Origin: Loktanella sp. SALINAS62
Lineage (GTDB): Bacteria > Pseudomonadota > Alphaproteobacteria > Rhodobacterales > Rhodobacteraceae
Direction: 5' to 3'
DNA: 64,000 nt
Assembly: GCF_018263905.1 (NCBI RefSeq)
Contig: NZ_JAAFZU010000055.1
Location: 429,818-493,817, forward strand
Shown: one piece after another, positions 25,983 to 34,249 of the stretch
Position numbering within the stretch: position 1 is the first letter of the stretch
Layout of the letters: each line of letters opens with the position of its first letter
Notes under the pieces: generated by a model
What the model was told of the DNA's origin: nothing
What the model saw: the letters and a program-made list of their open reading frames with translations, nothing else
Database searches by the model: none
Position numbers and translations under genes: made by a program

Positions 25983-26663
25983 ATGAAAATCGGTATCCTG
26001 CAAACCGGCCATGCGCCCGATGCGATGCGCCCAGACACTGGCGATTATGCCGATCTGTTCCAGCGCTTGCTGGACGGACAGGGGTTTGACTTTGTTACCT
26101 ATGACGTCGTGGACATGCGGTTTCCGGACAGCGTGCGCGATTGTGACGGCTGGCTGCTGACCGGCAGCAAGCATGGCGCCTATGAAGACCACGCGTTTAT
26201 CGCGCCGCTGGAAACCTTTATCCGCGACGCCTACGCGGCACGGGTGCCGATGGTGGGCATCTGTTTCGGCCATCAGATCATCGCGCAGGCGCTGGGTGGC
26301 ACGGTCGAAAAATATGCAGGTGGCTGGGCTGTCGGGCGGCAGACCTATGACTGGCAGGGCAAGACCGTCGCGCTGAACGCATGGCATCAGGATCAGGTCA
26401 TCACCCGTCCCGAAGGTGCGCGGGTGGTGGCCAGCAACGATTTTTGCGCCAACGCCGCACTGGTTTACGACGATCGCATCCTGACCGTGCAGGCCCACCC
26501 AGAATTTGAAACCGATTTCACTCTGAAATTGGCAGAGGTCCGCGGCGAAGGCGTCGTGCCGGACCCGTTGATCGCGGGGGCACGCACTGCGGCGGCCCAT
26601 CCGATCGACAACAAAGCGGTCGCGCAGCAGATGGCCGATTTTCTAAAAAGGAACCCCACATGA
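25983..26663 (+). CDS. Class I glutamine amidotransferase
   Basis: A 226-residue triad amidotransferase/hydrolase. The catalytic residues are Cys94 in MVGICFGHQ, His172 and Glu174 in QAHPEFE. It lacks a synthetase domain, so it acts alone, in the manner of the stand-alone GATase-like proteins that hydrolyse gamma-glutamyl bonds; PuuD, which cleaves gamma-glutamyl-GABA, belongs to a different branch of the same class. In this operon, removal of glutamate from the oxidised product is the likely job. The stop overlaps the next synthetase gene by four bases. Confidence 0.85.
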   Translation: MKIGILQTGHAPDAMRPDTGDYADLFQRLLDGQGFDFVTYDVVDMRFPDSVRDCDGWLLTGSKHGAYEDHAFIAPLETFIRDAYAARVPMVGICFGHQIIAQALGGTVEKYAGGWAVGRQTYDWQGKTVALNAWHQDQVITRPEGARVVASNDFCANAALVYDDRILTVQAHPEFETDFTLKLAEVRGEGVVPDPLIAGARTAAAHPIDNKAVAQQMADFLKRNPT

Positions 26664-28012
26664 GCTGGATGGACCAAATCCCGGAAGCGGCACGCCTGTA
26701 TCTGGAAACCAACCGGCTGGACGAGGTCGAATGTATCATCGCGGATCTGCCCGGCATCGCGCGGGGCAAGGCGGTGCCGGCGACCAAATGGGAAAAGCAG
26801 GTTCATTTCCACCTGCCCAACAGCATCTTCTTTCAGACGATCACGGGCGAATGGGGCGAAGCGGCGGGGCCGGACGGCTTTCTGGAACCCGACATGATCC
26901 TGCGCCCCGACATGAGCACCGCGACCGCCGCCCCCTGGGCCAAGGACGGAACGCTGCAAGTGATCCACGACGCCTATGACCAAAAGGGCAGACCTGTGCC
27001 CTGCGCCCCGCGCAATGTGCTGAAACGGGTCTGCGATCTGTACCACGCCGAAGGCTGGACGCCCGTCGTGGCGCCGGAAATGGAATTCTACCTTGTCGGT
27101 CGCAACATCGACCCCGCCAAGGCGATCGAACCGATGATGGGCCGCACGGGGCGTCCCGCCGCAGGGCGGCAAGCCTATTCGATGACGGCGGTGGACGATT
27201 ACGGCCCGGTGATCGACGACATTTATGAATATGCCGAAATTCAGGGCATCGAAATCGACGGCATCACGCAAGAAGGCGGATCGGGTCAGCTGGAAATCAA
27301 CCTGCGTCACGGCGATCCGGTCAAGCTCGCGGATGAGGTGTTTTTCTTCAAGCGCCTGTTGCGCGAAGCCGCGTTGAAGCATGATTGTTTTGCCACCTTC
27401 ATGGCCAAACCGATCGAAGGCGAGCCGGGCAGCGCCATGCACGTCCATCATTCGGTGCTGGATGCCAAGGGCCGCAACCTATTTACAGGCCCGCAGGGTG
27501 GGGAAACCGATGACTTTTTCCACTTCATCGGCGGATTGCAGGAACATATGCCATCGGTCATCGCGGTCATGGCCCCTTATGTGAATTCTTTCCGGCGCTA
27601 TGTCCGCGACCACGCCGCACCGATCAATCTGGAATGGGGCCGCGACAACCGCACCACGGGCATCCGTGTACCGATCAGCCCGCCAGAGGCGCGGCGCGTG
27701 GAAAACCGGCTGGCAGGCATGGATTGCAACCCCTACCTGTGCATCGCAGCATCGCTTGCTTGTGGCTATCTGGGTATGAAAAACGAAATCTGGCCCGATA
27801 AACGCTTTGCCGGGGACGCCTATAAATCCGAAGACGAAATACCACAGGGTCTGTATGCAGCACTGGAACTGTTCGATGGCGCGCCGCAGATCCAGGCTGT
27901 GCTGGGCGAAGAATTCGCGCGCGTCTATTCCATCGTCAAACACGCGGAATATTCCGAATTCCTGCAGGTCATCAGCCCGTGGGAACGCGAACATCTGCTG
28001 CTGAACGTATGA
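26660..28012 (+). CDS. Glutamine synthetase family protein 2 (gamma-glutamyl-amine ligase type)
   Basis: A 450-residue paralogue of the synthetase 36 bases plus one gene upstream, clearly divergent from it. Motifs: VVAPEMEFYLVGRN, GSGQLEINLRHGD, GSAMHVHHSVL, WGRDNRTTGIRVP and RRVENRLAGMDCNPYLCIA. Two paralogues in one operon suggest either two substrates or a hetero-oligomer. ATGA couples its start to the amidotransferase stop, and its own stop overlaps the start of a 30-codon open frame. Reaction: probably glutamate plus amine plus ATP to gamma-glutamylamide. Confidence 0.88.
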   Translation: MSWMDQIPEAARLYLETNRLDEVECIIADLPGIARGKAVPATKWEKQVHFHLPNSIFFQTITGEWGEAAGPDGFLEPDMILRPDMSTATAAPWAKDGTLQVIHDAYDQKGRPVPCAPRNVLKRVCDLYHAEGWTPVVAPEMEFYLVGRNIDPAKAIEPMMGRTGRPAAGRQAYSMTAVDDYGPVIDDIYEYAEIQGIEIDGITQEGGSGQLEINLRHGDPVKLADEVFFFKRLLREAALKHDCFATFMAKPIEGEPGSAMHVHHSVLDAKGRNLFTGPQGGETDDFFHFIGGLQEHMPSVIAVMAPYVNSFRRYVRDHAAPINLEWGRDNRTTGIRVPISPPEARRVENRLAGMDCNPYLCIAASLACGYLGMKNEIWPDKRFAGDAYKSEDEIPQGLYAALELFDGAPQIQAVLGEEFARVYSIVKHAEYSEFLQVISPWEREHLLLNV

Positions 28013-28101
28013 AACGCAATGCACTGATGCTGCTGGGCTTTGCGTTTTGCCTGTTCGCGCTTGCCATGGCTGCGGCCAAGACACTGGGAATGATGCCATG
28101 A
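28009..28101 (+). CDS. Small 30-residue membrane peptide in the amine operon
   Basis: An open frame of 30 codons starting ATGAAACGC and ending in TGA. It has two positive residues, then one hydrophobic helix (ALMLLGFAFCLFALAMAAA), then KTLGMMP. Both ends overlap neighbours by four bases in ATGA form: with the stop of the second synthetase and with the start of the FAD oxidoreductase. This is the arrangement of a translated, coupled gene, and the upstream ribosome can re-initiate. Function is unknown; a small membrane regulator or partner of the oxidase or transporter is possible. Alternatively it is only a translational bridge to the next gene. Confidence 0.55.
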   Translation: MKRNALMLLGFAFCLFALAMAAAKTLGMMP

Positions 28102-29399
28102 ACCCGCTTTATCGCAACGACAGTCCGGGGGTCTTTCCCGAAAGCTGGTATGCCGCCACGTCCGACATCCCGCCACAACGACCTGCGCTGCACGGCACCG
28201 TGCGCGCCGACGTGGCGATTGTGGGCGCCGGCTATACCGGGCTGACGGCGGCATTGCGGCTGGCACAAGCCGGGCGCAAGGTCGTGGTGCTGGACGCGCA
28301 TCGTGCGGGATTTGGTGCATCCGGGCGCAATGGCGGGCAAGTGTCGTCCGGGTTCAACTGGGGGCAAAAAGAACTGGCCGCCAAACTGGGCGACGGCCCC
28401 GCGCGCGCGCTGTGGGACGCGTCCGAACAGGCGAAATCCGATCTGCGCGACGCTGTGGCGACCCATGCGCCCGATGCCCGCTACATCCCCGGCGTCGCCT
28501 ATGGCGTCTATTCGGACCGCGCCCGAGCCAAGGTCCACGCAGAGGCGGATTATCTGGCCCAGACCTACGGCTATCAGACCGAACATCTGGACCGCGACGC
28601 TTTTCAGGCCATCGTGCGGGCAAAACCCTATGCCGGTGGCGTGTTGGATATGGGCGCGGGCCACGTGCATCCACTGCGCTATGTCCTTGGCCTTGCCCGT
28701 GCGGCAGAATCGGCTGGCGTCATCATCTACGAAGCATCCGAAGTGCACCGCGTCGTTCAAGGGACACCGGCAAAGGTGCAGACCGGACGCGGGCATGTGC
28801 TTGCCGATCATGTCATATTGGCGGGCAACGGTTATCTGCCGGGGATTTCGCCCGCGGTCGCAGCCAAGGTCATGCCGATCAATTCGTTCATCGGGGCCAC
28901 CGCACCGCTTGGCGATCTTGCGGACGACATCCTGACCCGCGACATCGCCGTGGCGGATGAAAAGTTCGTCGTGAATTATTTCCGCCTGTCAGAAGACCGC
29001 CGCCTGCTGTTTGGTGGGCGCGAAAGTTATTCCATCGGGTACCCGCGCGACATCAAGTCGGCGCTGGTCGCACGCATGTTGTCGTTGTTCCCGCAACTGG
29101 ACGGCGTGGCAATGGATTACGTCTGGGGCGGCACACTGGGGATCACCATGACCCGCCTGCCCGCGTTGCAGCGGGTCGCACCGAACGTCCTGTCCGGTGC
29201 CGGATTTTCCGGCCACGGCGTCGCCTTGTCCGGTTTCGCAGGCCGCGTCATGGCAGAGGCGGTTATCGGCCAGACCGACCGTTTCGATGTGATGGCCAAA
29301 CTGCCTGTCCCGAACTTTCCGGGCGGCACAGCGCTGCGCGCCCCCCTGCTGGGGCTGGCGATGACGTGGTATGGTCTACGCGACCGGTTGGGAATCTGA
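28098..29399 (+). CDS. FAD-dependent oxidoreductase, PuuB/DAO type
   Basis: A 433-residue flavin enzyme of the D-amino acid oxidase family, close to gamma-glutamylputrescine oxidase (PuuB). The start MNPLYRNDSPGVFPESWYA and the dinucleotide-binding ADVAIVGAGYTGLTAALRLA (near residue 35) match this group; GFGASGRNGGQVSSGFNWG follows, and SGHGVALSGFAGRVMAEA near the C-terminus contacts FAD. In the Puu route it would oxidise the gamma-glutamyl-amine to an aldehyde and release H2O2. No aldehyde dehydrogenase (PuuC) lies in the operon, so the next step would need an enzyme elsewhere. Confidence 0.9.
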   Translation: MNPLYRNDSPGVFPESWYAATSDIPPQRPALHGTVRADVAIVGAGYTGLTAALRLAQAGRKVVVLDAHRAGFGASGRNGGQVSSGFNWGQKELAAKLGDGPARALWDASEQAKSDLRDAVATHAPDARYIPGVAYGVYSDRARAKVHAEADYLAQTYGYQTEHLDRDAFQAIVRAKPYAGGVLDMGAGHVHPLRYVLGLARAAESAGVIIYEASEVHRVVQGTPAKVQTGRGHVLADHVILAGNGYLPGISPAVAAKVMPINSFIGATAPLGDLADDILTRDIAVADEKFVVNYFRLSEDRRLLFGGRESYSIGYPRDIKSALVARMLSLFPQLDGVAMDYVWGGTLGITMTRLPALQRVAPNVLSGAGFSGHGVALSGFAGRVMAEAVIGQTDRFDVMAKLPVPNFPGGTALRAPLLGLAMTWYGLRDRLGI

Positions 29400-29441
29400 C
29401 CGATCATTCCTATGTCAGGGTGACCAGACAGGAGTAAGCCC

Positions 29442-29714
29442 ATGGCCGGTGGATGGACCCGCGACGGCGCGGTAAACGAACAGATCGAAGCGTCGATCCA
29501 AGATGAACTGGCACGCCTGAAGGCGCGTCAGGGTGCGCGCGGTGAAAGCCGCACGCATTGCGTGGATTGCGAAGAACCGATTCCCGAACGGCGACGCGAC
29601 GCGATCCCCGGGGTGACCCTGTGTGTGGAATGCCAGCAAGACCGGGACGGGCGCAACCGGATGCGCAGCGGCGGGATCAACCGCCGCGGATCAAAGGACA
29701 GCCAACTGAAATAG
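29442..29714 (+). CDS. DksA/TraR-type C4 zinc finger protein
   Basis: A 90-residue protein with a helical N-terminus (NEQIEASIQDELARLKARQ) and a four-cysteine zinc finger, CVDCEEPIP followed by CVECQ, as in TraR/YbiI proteins. These bind the secondary channel of RNA polymerase, but it lacks the long DksA coiled coil with its acidic tip, so such an effect is uncertain. AGGAG precedes the ATG. It ends three bases from the convergent phaR stop. Confidence 0.85.
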   Translation: MAGGWTRDGAVNEQIEASIQDELARLKARQGARGESRTHCVDCEEPIPERRRDAIPGVTLCVECQQDRDGRNRMRSGGINRRGSKDSQLK

Positions 29715-29717
29715 GCG

Positions 29718-30281
29718 TCACTTGCTGAGCTTAGACAGCTTTTCTTGCATTTCGGCCAGTTGAGCCTTGATCACGTCCAGATCATCGTTGCTGGCAGTAT
29801 CTTTTTTCGGGGGTGTTTCCGTTTCGCTTCGCGATGAAGCTCCGGCAATGCCGCCTGACATCGCCTTGAAAAACGCCTCTTGCTGCGCGCGCATGGCATC
29901 GAACCCCGGCATGTTGGCCATCGGGTTCATACTGGTCATGTTTTCCATCGCCTTGCTTTGCCCGTTGCGCAGCATTTCAAAACTGGCGGTCAGAAATTGC
30001 GGGACCACAGACGTGGCCTGTGTTGTGTAACCCCGCACCAGATCGGTCAGCAAATCGACACCCAGCACGGCTTCGCCGTGGCTTTCGTGTTCCGCGATAA
30101 TTTGCAGCAGGTATTGCCGGGTCAGGTCGTCACCCGATTTCAGGTCGACAATCTGCACTTCGCGGCCATCGCGAATAAACGACGCGATGTCGTCCAGTGT
30201 CACGTAATCGCTGGTTTCGGTGTTGTATAAACGGCGGCTGGCGTAGCGTTTGATAAGCAGTGGTTTATCAGTATTGGCCAC
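29718..30281 (-). CDS. phaR: Polyhydroxyalkanoate synthesis repressor PhaR
   Basis: DNA-binding repressor that also binds PHB granules and so senses polymer. The 187-residue protein has the PHB_acc_N domain (LIKRYASRRLYNTETSDYVTLDDI, residues 8-31 region) and the PHB_acc accessory domain (QYLLQIIAEHESHGEAVLGVD), then a tail with an acidic helix (AQLAEMQEKLSKLSK). The start codon is GTG, with AGAGG seven bases before. It lies downstream of phaP on the same strand. Its likely operators are CTGC-N3-GCAG repeats before phaP and a related inverted repeat between phaC and phaZ. Confidence 0.93.
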   Translation of the reverse strand: MANTDKPLLIKRYASRRLYNTETSDYVTLDDIASFIRDGREVQIVDLKSGDDLTRQYLLQIIAEHESHGEAVLGVDLLTDLVRGYTTQATSVVPQFLTASFEMLRNGQSKAMENMTSMNPMANMPGFDAMRAQQEAFFKAMSGGIAGASSRSETETPPKKDTASNDDLDVIKAQLAEMQEKLSKLSK

Positions 30282-30365
30282 AATCGAACCTCTGGGGCTG
30301 GGGGCGGTTCGATGATGCTATGCCGCATCTGCATAAAAAGAAAGCATTGGCCGCATGACCCAACG

Positions 30366-30398
30366 AAAAAGACGCGCCCCGGAACAGGACGCGTCTTT
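30366..30398 (-). terminator. Terminator of phaP
   Basis: Nine-bp stem AAAGACGCG / CGCGTCTTT with a 13-base loop; on the minus strand it is followed by TTTTTCG. It separates phaP from phaR. Confidence 0.75.
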
Positions 30399-30419
30399 GA
30401 ATACTTCAGGCGGCTTTGC

Positions 30420-30869
30420 TTACTTTGAAGCAGCGGTCGCTTTTTTCGTGGCGTCGGTCATCTCTGACGATGCTTTTTTCGCGGCTTTGGTCATGTCCTC
30501 GGACATGTCCTTGCCAGCTGCCATCATCAGTTCCAGCGTCTGGGTCTGCACCTTTTTCGCGATCTCTGCAAAAGCGGCCATATGCTCTGCTGCGGATTCG
30601 GCGTTGGCGGATGCAAAGTCAGTCATCGACTTGGCGTAATCTGCGGGTTCTGCCTTGGCTTTGGTCAGGTCCTGCATTTTCTTCAGCGTTTCTTCTGCCC
30701 ACTTGGCGGACAGCTGCGCGGATTCCTGTGCTGCGGAAAGCGACACGGTCGACAGCTTTTCGGCCAGCGATGTCTGGGATTTGTAGGCGTCTTCCATCGC
30801 TTTGGTGTCGACGGGGAATGCGTTCATCATGTCTTTGAACACTGCGGTGAAATCTTGATTGTTAGCCAT
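30420..30869 (-). CDS. phaP: Phasin, PHB granule-associated protein
   Basis: A 149-residue amphipathic helical protein that coats PHB granules. It shows the Phasin_2 pattern: NNQDFTAVFKDMMNAFPVD, QTSLAEKLSTVSLSAAQESA and long Ala/Lys/Glu helices, ending in a Lys/Ala-rich tail (KKATAASK). GGAAGGA lies before the ATG. Two PhaR-type operator sites lie 65-105 bases upstream, so its expression should rise when PhaR moves to granules. A terminator follows. Confidence 0.92.
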   Translation of the reverse strand: MANNQDFTAVFKDMMNAFPVDTKAMEDAYKSQTSLAEKLSTVSLSAAQESAQLSAKWAEETLKKMQDLTKAKAEPADYAKSMTDFASANAESAAEHMAAFAEIAKKVQTQTLELMMAAGKDMSEDMTKAAKKASSEMTDATKKATAASK

Positions 30870-30935
30870 TGGTGCGTCCTTCCGGTTAAAGCCAGGGCTG
30901 CTGCCGTGGCGTCTGTCTGTGCACCCTAGTTAGAT

Positions 30936-30974
30936 GCTGCACTGCAGCATTTCAAGATGTTTCTGCAGTGCAGC
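30936..30974 (-). promoter_or_regulatory. Two PhaR-type operators upstream of phaP
   Basis: CTGC-ACT-GCAG at 30937-30947 and CTGC-AGT-GCAG at 30963-30973, centres 26 bases apart (about 2.5 turns). This is the CTGC-N3-GCAG form described for PhaR binding in Rhodobacter sphaeroides. The sites are close enough to a phaP promoter to block it. Confidence 0.75.
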
Positions 30975-31036
30975 GTAAAAATTTATACGCGCACGCAAAT
31001 TGGCTTATTGCGTTGTCATTAAACGATTTTCCGCCA

Positions 31037-32830
31037 TCATGACGTGACATAAGTGCCAGGCGCGGGTGACAAAGGGGGGTAATCTTTTGATCCAGGTTGC
31101 CGTTGCGGCACCTTTTGACCAGACCGGGGCGCCAGCCAGTCAGACCATGATTGCCACCAACTTCCACTGTGCTGCTGGGCCTGATCTTTCCAGTCATCGG
31201 GTGACAGCGAAAGGTCTGCGTTGGTCCAATATCCGTATTTGTTTTTGTGCGGTGGATTGACGATCCCTGCAATGTGACCGGACCCCGACAGGATGAACGT
31301 CCTGTCCGTCGATCCCATTTTCTGCACGCCGCGATAACTGCTTTTCCATGCGGCGATGTGGTCGGTTTCGCAGGCGATCGCGCACAGCGGCACATCCACA
31401 TCGGAAATACGCGCGGTGTGCCCCGCCACATCGAATCCGTGGGTCGCGAAACTGTCGCCCTGACACAGCCCGCGCAGGTATTCAGTGGCCATTGCGCCGG
31501 GCAGATTCGTTGCATCGCCGTTCCAGTAAAGCAGATCGAACGCGGGTGGCGCCTGTCCCATCATGTAACTTTTGATCGCCGGACCGTAGATCAGATCATT
31601 GGACCGCAGGTAGGAAAACGTCCGCGACATATAGTAGGAATCAAGCACGCCACGGGCGGCTGCCTCTTTTTCGAGACCGTCGACAAAGTCGTCTTCAAGG
31701 AAAACACCGACTTCGCCTCGGTCGGAAAAATCGGTCAACGCGGTGAACAGCGTGGCGGAATTGACGTAATCCAGCCCGCGCTGTTTCAGGATCGACAATG
31801 TCAGCGACAAGGTAGTGCCCGCGATACAGTAACCGATCGTGTTGACCTTTGGCACGGCGCAGATTTCCTGCACGGCCTGAATGGCACGCAAGAACCCGTC
31901 GGTGATGTAATCGGCCATCCGCGTCGACGCATAGGATGCATCGGGATTGACCCAGGACACGACGAACACCGTATACCCCTGCGCCACCGCCCATTTGATA
32001 AAGCTGTTTTCCGGCTTCAGGTCCAAAATATAGAATTTGTTGATCCACGGCGGAAAGATGATCAGCGGGATGTCGTGAACATCATCCGTCGTCGGCGCAT
32101 ATTGGATCAATTCGAACATCGGGTTGCGGAACACCACTTCTCCCGGTGTTGTCGCCAGATTTTCACCGACCCTGAACGCGTCCTTGTCGGCCAGTGTGAT
32201 GACCAGATCGCCGTTATTTGCTTCCAGATCGCGGACAAGGTTTTCCAATCCACGCACAAGGCTTTCACCTTCGGTCTCGACCGCCAGCGACAGCGCTTCG
32301 GGGTTGGTTGCCAGAAAGTTGGTGGGCGAAAACAGGTTGACGATCTGGTCGGAAAAGAAGCGCAGTCGCTTCTTTTCCTGCGGATCAAGGTCAGTGATGT
32401 CTTCTACAGCTTGGGTGATCGCTTCGGCGTTGTGCTGGTACTGCCGTTTGACGAAGTTAAAGTACGGGTTTGTTTTCCACAGGGCATGGCTGAACCTGCG
32501 ATCATCGGGGCCATCGTCCTGCGGTGCTTCGATCCTGCCTTCGGCCAAAAGGTGCTGCGCCTCGACGAAATGCGTGACGGATTTGCTCCAGAATGACAGC
32601 TGGTGTTCGATCAGCTTGGCAGGATTGTTGACCATCTCGGTCCAGTAGGCACCCGCAGCCTTGAGGTACAGATCATGGGACGGCCCTTGCAAGGCAGGCG
32701 GCACAGGTCTGGCAGATTGCATGGCCGCCATCAAACGTTTCGTCAGATCGTCCACGCGCGCAAGATTCTGTTGCAGGTTTTCCAGACTCGCACCGCTGTG
32801 TTCACCGTCCGGCGTATCTTTGGTTGTCAT
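31037..32830 (-). CDS. phaC: Class I poly(3-hydroxyalkanoate) synthase
   Basis: Polymerises (R)-3-hydroxybutyryl-CoA to PHB on the granule. The 597-residue protein has an N-terminal domain typical of class I synthases (residues 60-240) and an alpha/beta hydrolase core with the nucleophile Cys335 in TIGYCIAGTTLS (lipase-box-like), the Asp in CETDHIAAW and the His in GSGHIAGIVNPP. The start MTTKDTPDG has GGGGGG before it; the frame extends upstream for 245 codons through phaZ on the opposite strand, an artefact of GC-rich coding DNA. It is divergent from phaZ across a 63-base operator region. Confidence 0.97.
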   Translation of the reverse strand: MTTKDTPDGEHSGASLENLQQNLARVDDLTKRLMAAMQSARPVPPALQGPSHDLYLKAAGAYWTEMVNNPAKLIEHQLSFWSKSVTHFVEAQHLLAEGRIEAPQDDGPDDRRFSHALWKTNPYFNFVKRQYQHNAEAITQAVEDITDLDPQEKKRLRFFSDQIVNLFSPTNFLATNPEALSLAVETEGESLVRGLENLVRDLEANNGDLVITLADKDAFRVGENLATTPGEVVFRNPMFELIQYAPTTDDVHDIPLIIFPPWINKFYILDLKPENSFIKWAVAQGYTVFVVSWVNPDASYASTRMADYITDGFLRAIQAVQEICAVPKVNTIGYCIAGTTLSLTLSILKQRGLDYVNSATLFTALTDFSDRGEVGVFLEDDFVDGLEKEAAARGVLDSYYMSRTFSYLRSNDLIYGPAIKSYMMGQAPPAFDLLYWNGDATNLPGAMATEYLRGLCQGDSFATHGFDVAGHTARISDVDVPLCAIACETDHIAAWKSSYRGVQKMGSTDRTFILSGSGHIAGIVNPPHKNKYGYWTNADLSLSPDDWKDQAQQHSGSWWQSWSDWLAPRSGQKVPQRQPGSKDYPPLSPAPGTYVTS

Positions 32831-32851
32831 AGCTGCCCCCCCGACATAGCT

Positions 32852-32882
32852 TTGCAGGTGCAGCATTAAGCTGCCACTGCAA
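32852..32882. promoter_or_regulatory. Inverted repeat operator between phaC and phaZ
   Basis: TTGCAGGTGCAGC and GCTGCCACTGCAA face each other across ATTAA, a near-perfect 13-bp inverted repeat (two mismatches). The half-sites resemble TTGCAGTGCAGC-type PhaR targets. It covers the whole space between the divergent start codons (32830 and 32894), so one regulator could control synthase and depolymerase together. Confidence 0.65.
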
Positions 32883-32893
32883 GGAGTCTTCGC

Positions 32894-34213
32894 ATGAAGT
32901 ATATGATGACCTACGACATGATGGAAAGCATGCGAAACACAAACCAGTGGATGGGGGCGACTGCCCGCGCATTCGCAAGCTACCCGGCCATGGCGATGAC
33001 AGCCAACCCCGCGATGGATTGGCTGCGCGCATGGGGCGAAGTTACCGAGCGCACATTCGAACGCATGGTGGTCAAACCCGACTGGAACATTCCAGCCCTG
33101 CCCAACGACGACGGCACCGATATGGTCGTAACCACGGAAATCGTGGTCGAAAAGCCATTCGCCGACCTGATCCGCTTTCGCGTCGGCAACCGCCCCGATC
33201 GCACCCGACGCGTTCTTCTGGTCGCGCCGATGTCGGGTCATTACGCAACATTGGTGCGCAAGACAGTTGTCAGCCTGCTGCCCGATTGCGACGTCTATGT
33301 GACAGACTGGCACAATGCGCGCGAGATTCCTGTCAGCGCCGGGAAATTCGATATCGAAGATTCGACGCTGTATCTGGTCGATTTCATGCGTGAACTGGGC
33401 AGCGACCTGCATGTGATCGCGGTCTGTCAGCCTGCCCCGCTGACCCTGGCCGCCGTCGCCTATCTGGCCGAAGAAGACCCCAGCGCGCAGCCCCGCACAA
33501 TGACACTGATCGGCGGGCCGATCGACCCTGACGCCAACCCCACAGCCGTCACCGATTTCGGTCATTCGGTCACGATGGGCCAGTTGGAAGAATCCATGAT
33601 CCAGCGGGTCGGGTTCAAGTACAAGGGCGTCGGCCGCAAGGTGTATCCGGGCCTGCTGCAGCTATCATCGTTTATTTCGATGAACGGCGAATTGCACGCC
33701 GCGGCGTTCCGCGATCAGATTATCGCCACGGCCAAGGGCGAAGCGTCCGATCACGACAAGCACAACGAATTTTACGACGAATATTTGGCCGTCATGGACA
33801 TGCCCGCCGAATTCTATCTGTCGACGGTGGAACGCGTGTTCAAGAACCGCGATATCGCGCGCAACGATTTCAGCGTGGCAGGTAAAATGGTGGATATCGG
33901 CAAGATCTCGACCGTTGCCGTCAATATTGTCGAAGGCGAAAAAGACGACATTTCAGCGCCCGGTCAATGCCTTGCGGCGCTTGATCTGCTGACGGGCCTG
34001 CCCGATGACAAGAAGTTCGCGCACCTTGAACCCGGTGCGGGGCACTACGGTATTTTCGCCGGTGGCAAATGGCGCAAGAACATCCGCCCGCTGGTGCTGG
34101 AATTCATCGACGCACATTCCGAAAAGGCTGCTACCAGCCGCAAAAAAACCAGCCGCAAATCCAGTCAAACATCCAAGTCCGAAGATACTGAACCCGCGAA
34201 TGTGCCGGTCTAA
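32894..34213 (+). CDS. phaZ: Intracellular PHB depolymerase
   Basis: Breaks down native PHB granules in the cytoplasm. The 439-residue protein matches the PhaZ/PHB_depo_C family; it has no signal peptide, and the nucleophile is Cys178 in [15 protein letters not shown] rather than a lipase-box Ser, as in this intracellular class. The C-terminus contains HLEPGAGHYGIFAGGKWR, with the catalytic His, and a Lys/Ser-rich tail of about 30 residues. The start MKYMMTYDMME is preceded by AAGGAG. It forms with phaC, phaP and phaR the PHB cycle module. Confidence 0.92.
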   Translation: MKYMMTYDMMESMRNTNQWMGATARAFASYPAMAMTANPAMDWLRAWGEVTERTFERMVVKPDWNIPALPNDDGTDMVVTTEIVVEKPFADLIRFRVGNRPDRTRRVLLVAPMSGHYATLVRKTVVSLLPDCDVYVTDWHNAREIPVSAGKFDIEDSTLYLVDFMRELGSDLHVIAVCQPAPLTLAAVAYLAEEDPSAQPRTMTLIGGPIDPDANPTAVTDFGHSVTMGQLEESMIQRVGFKYKGVGRKVYPGLLQLSSFISMNGELHAAAFRDQIIATAKGEASDHDKHNEFYDEYLAVMDMPAEFYLSTVERVFKNRDIARNDFSVAGKMVDIGKISTVAVNIVEGEKDDISAPGQCLAALDLLTGLPDDKKFAHLEPGAGHYGIFAGGKWRKNIRPLVLEFIDAHSEKAATSRKKTSRKSSQTSKSEDTEPANVPV

Positions 34214-34220
34214 TGTGCTA

Positions 34221-34248
34221 GTCAGACGTCTTGGTTCTGACGTCTGAC
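34221..34248. terminator. Possible terminator hairpin between phaZ and a hydrolase gene
   Basis: Perfect 10-bp inverted repeat GTCAGACGTC / GACGTCTGAC around an 8-base loop TTGGTTCT, between convergent genes. There is no T run on either side, so termination may be weak or factor-dependent. Confidence 0.45.
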
Positions 34249-34249
34249 G

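Noticed and set aside
30360-30640. Plus-strand frame over the phaP terminator and gene
   Set aside because: Antisense to phaP and spans its terminator; no start signal.
31247-32596. A 449-codon plus-strand frame opposite phaC
   Set aside because: Antisense shadow of a GC-rich coding region; phaC is unmistakable on the other strand.
31037-33565. An 842-codon open frame that extends phaC upstream through phaZ
   Set aside because: The first 245 codons lie antisense to phaZ and have no family similarity; the PhaC start at 32830 has a ribosome-binding site and normal length.
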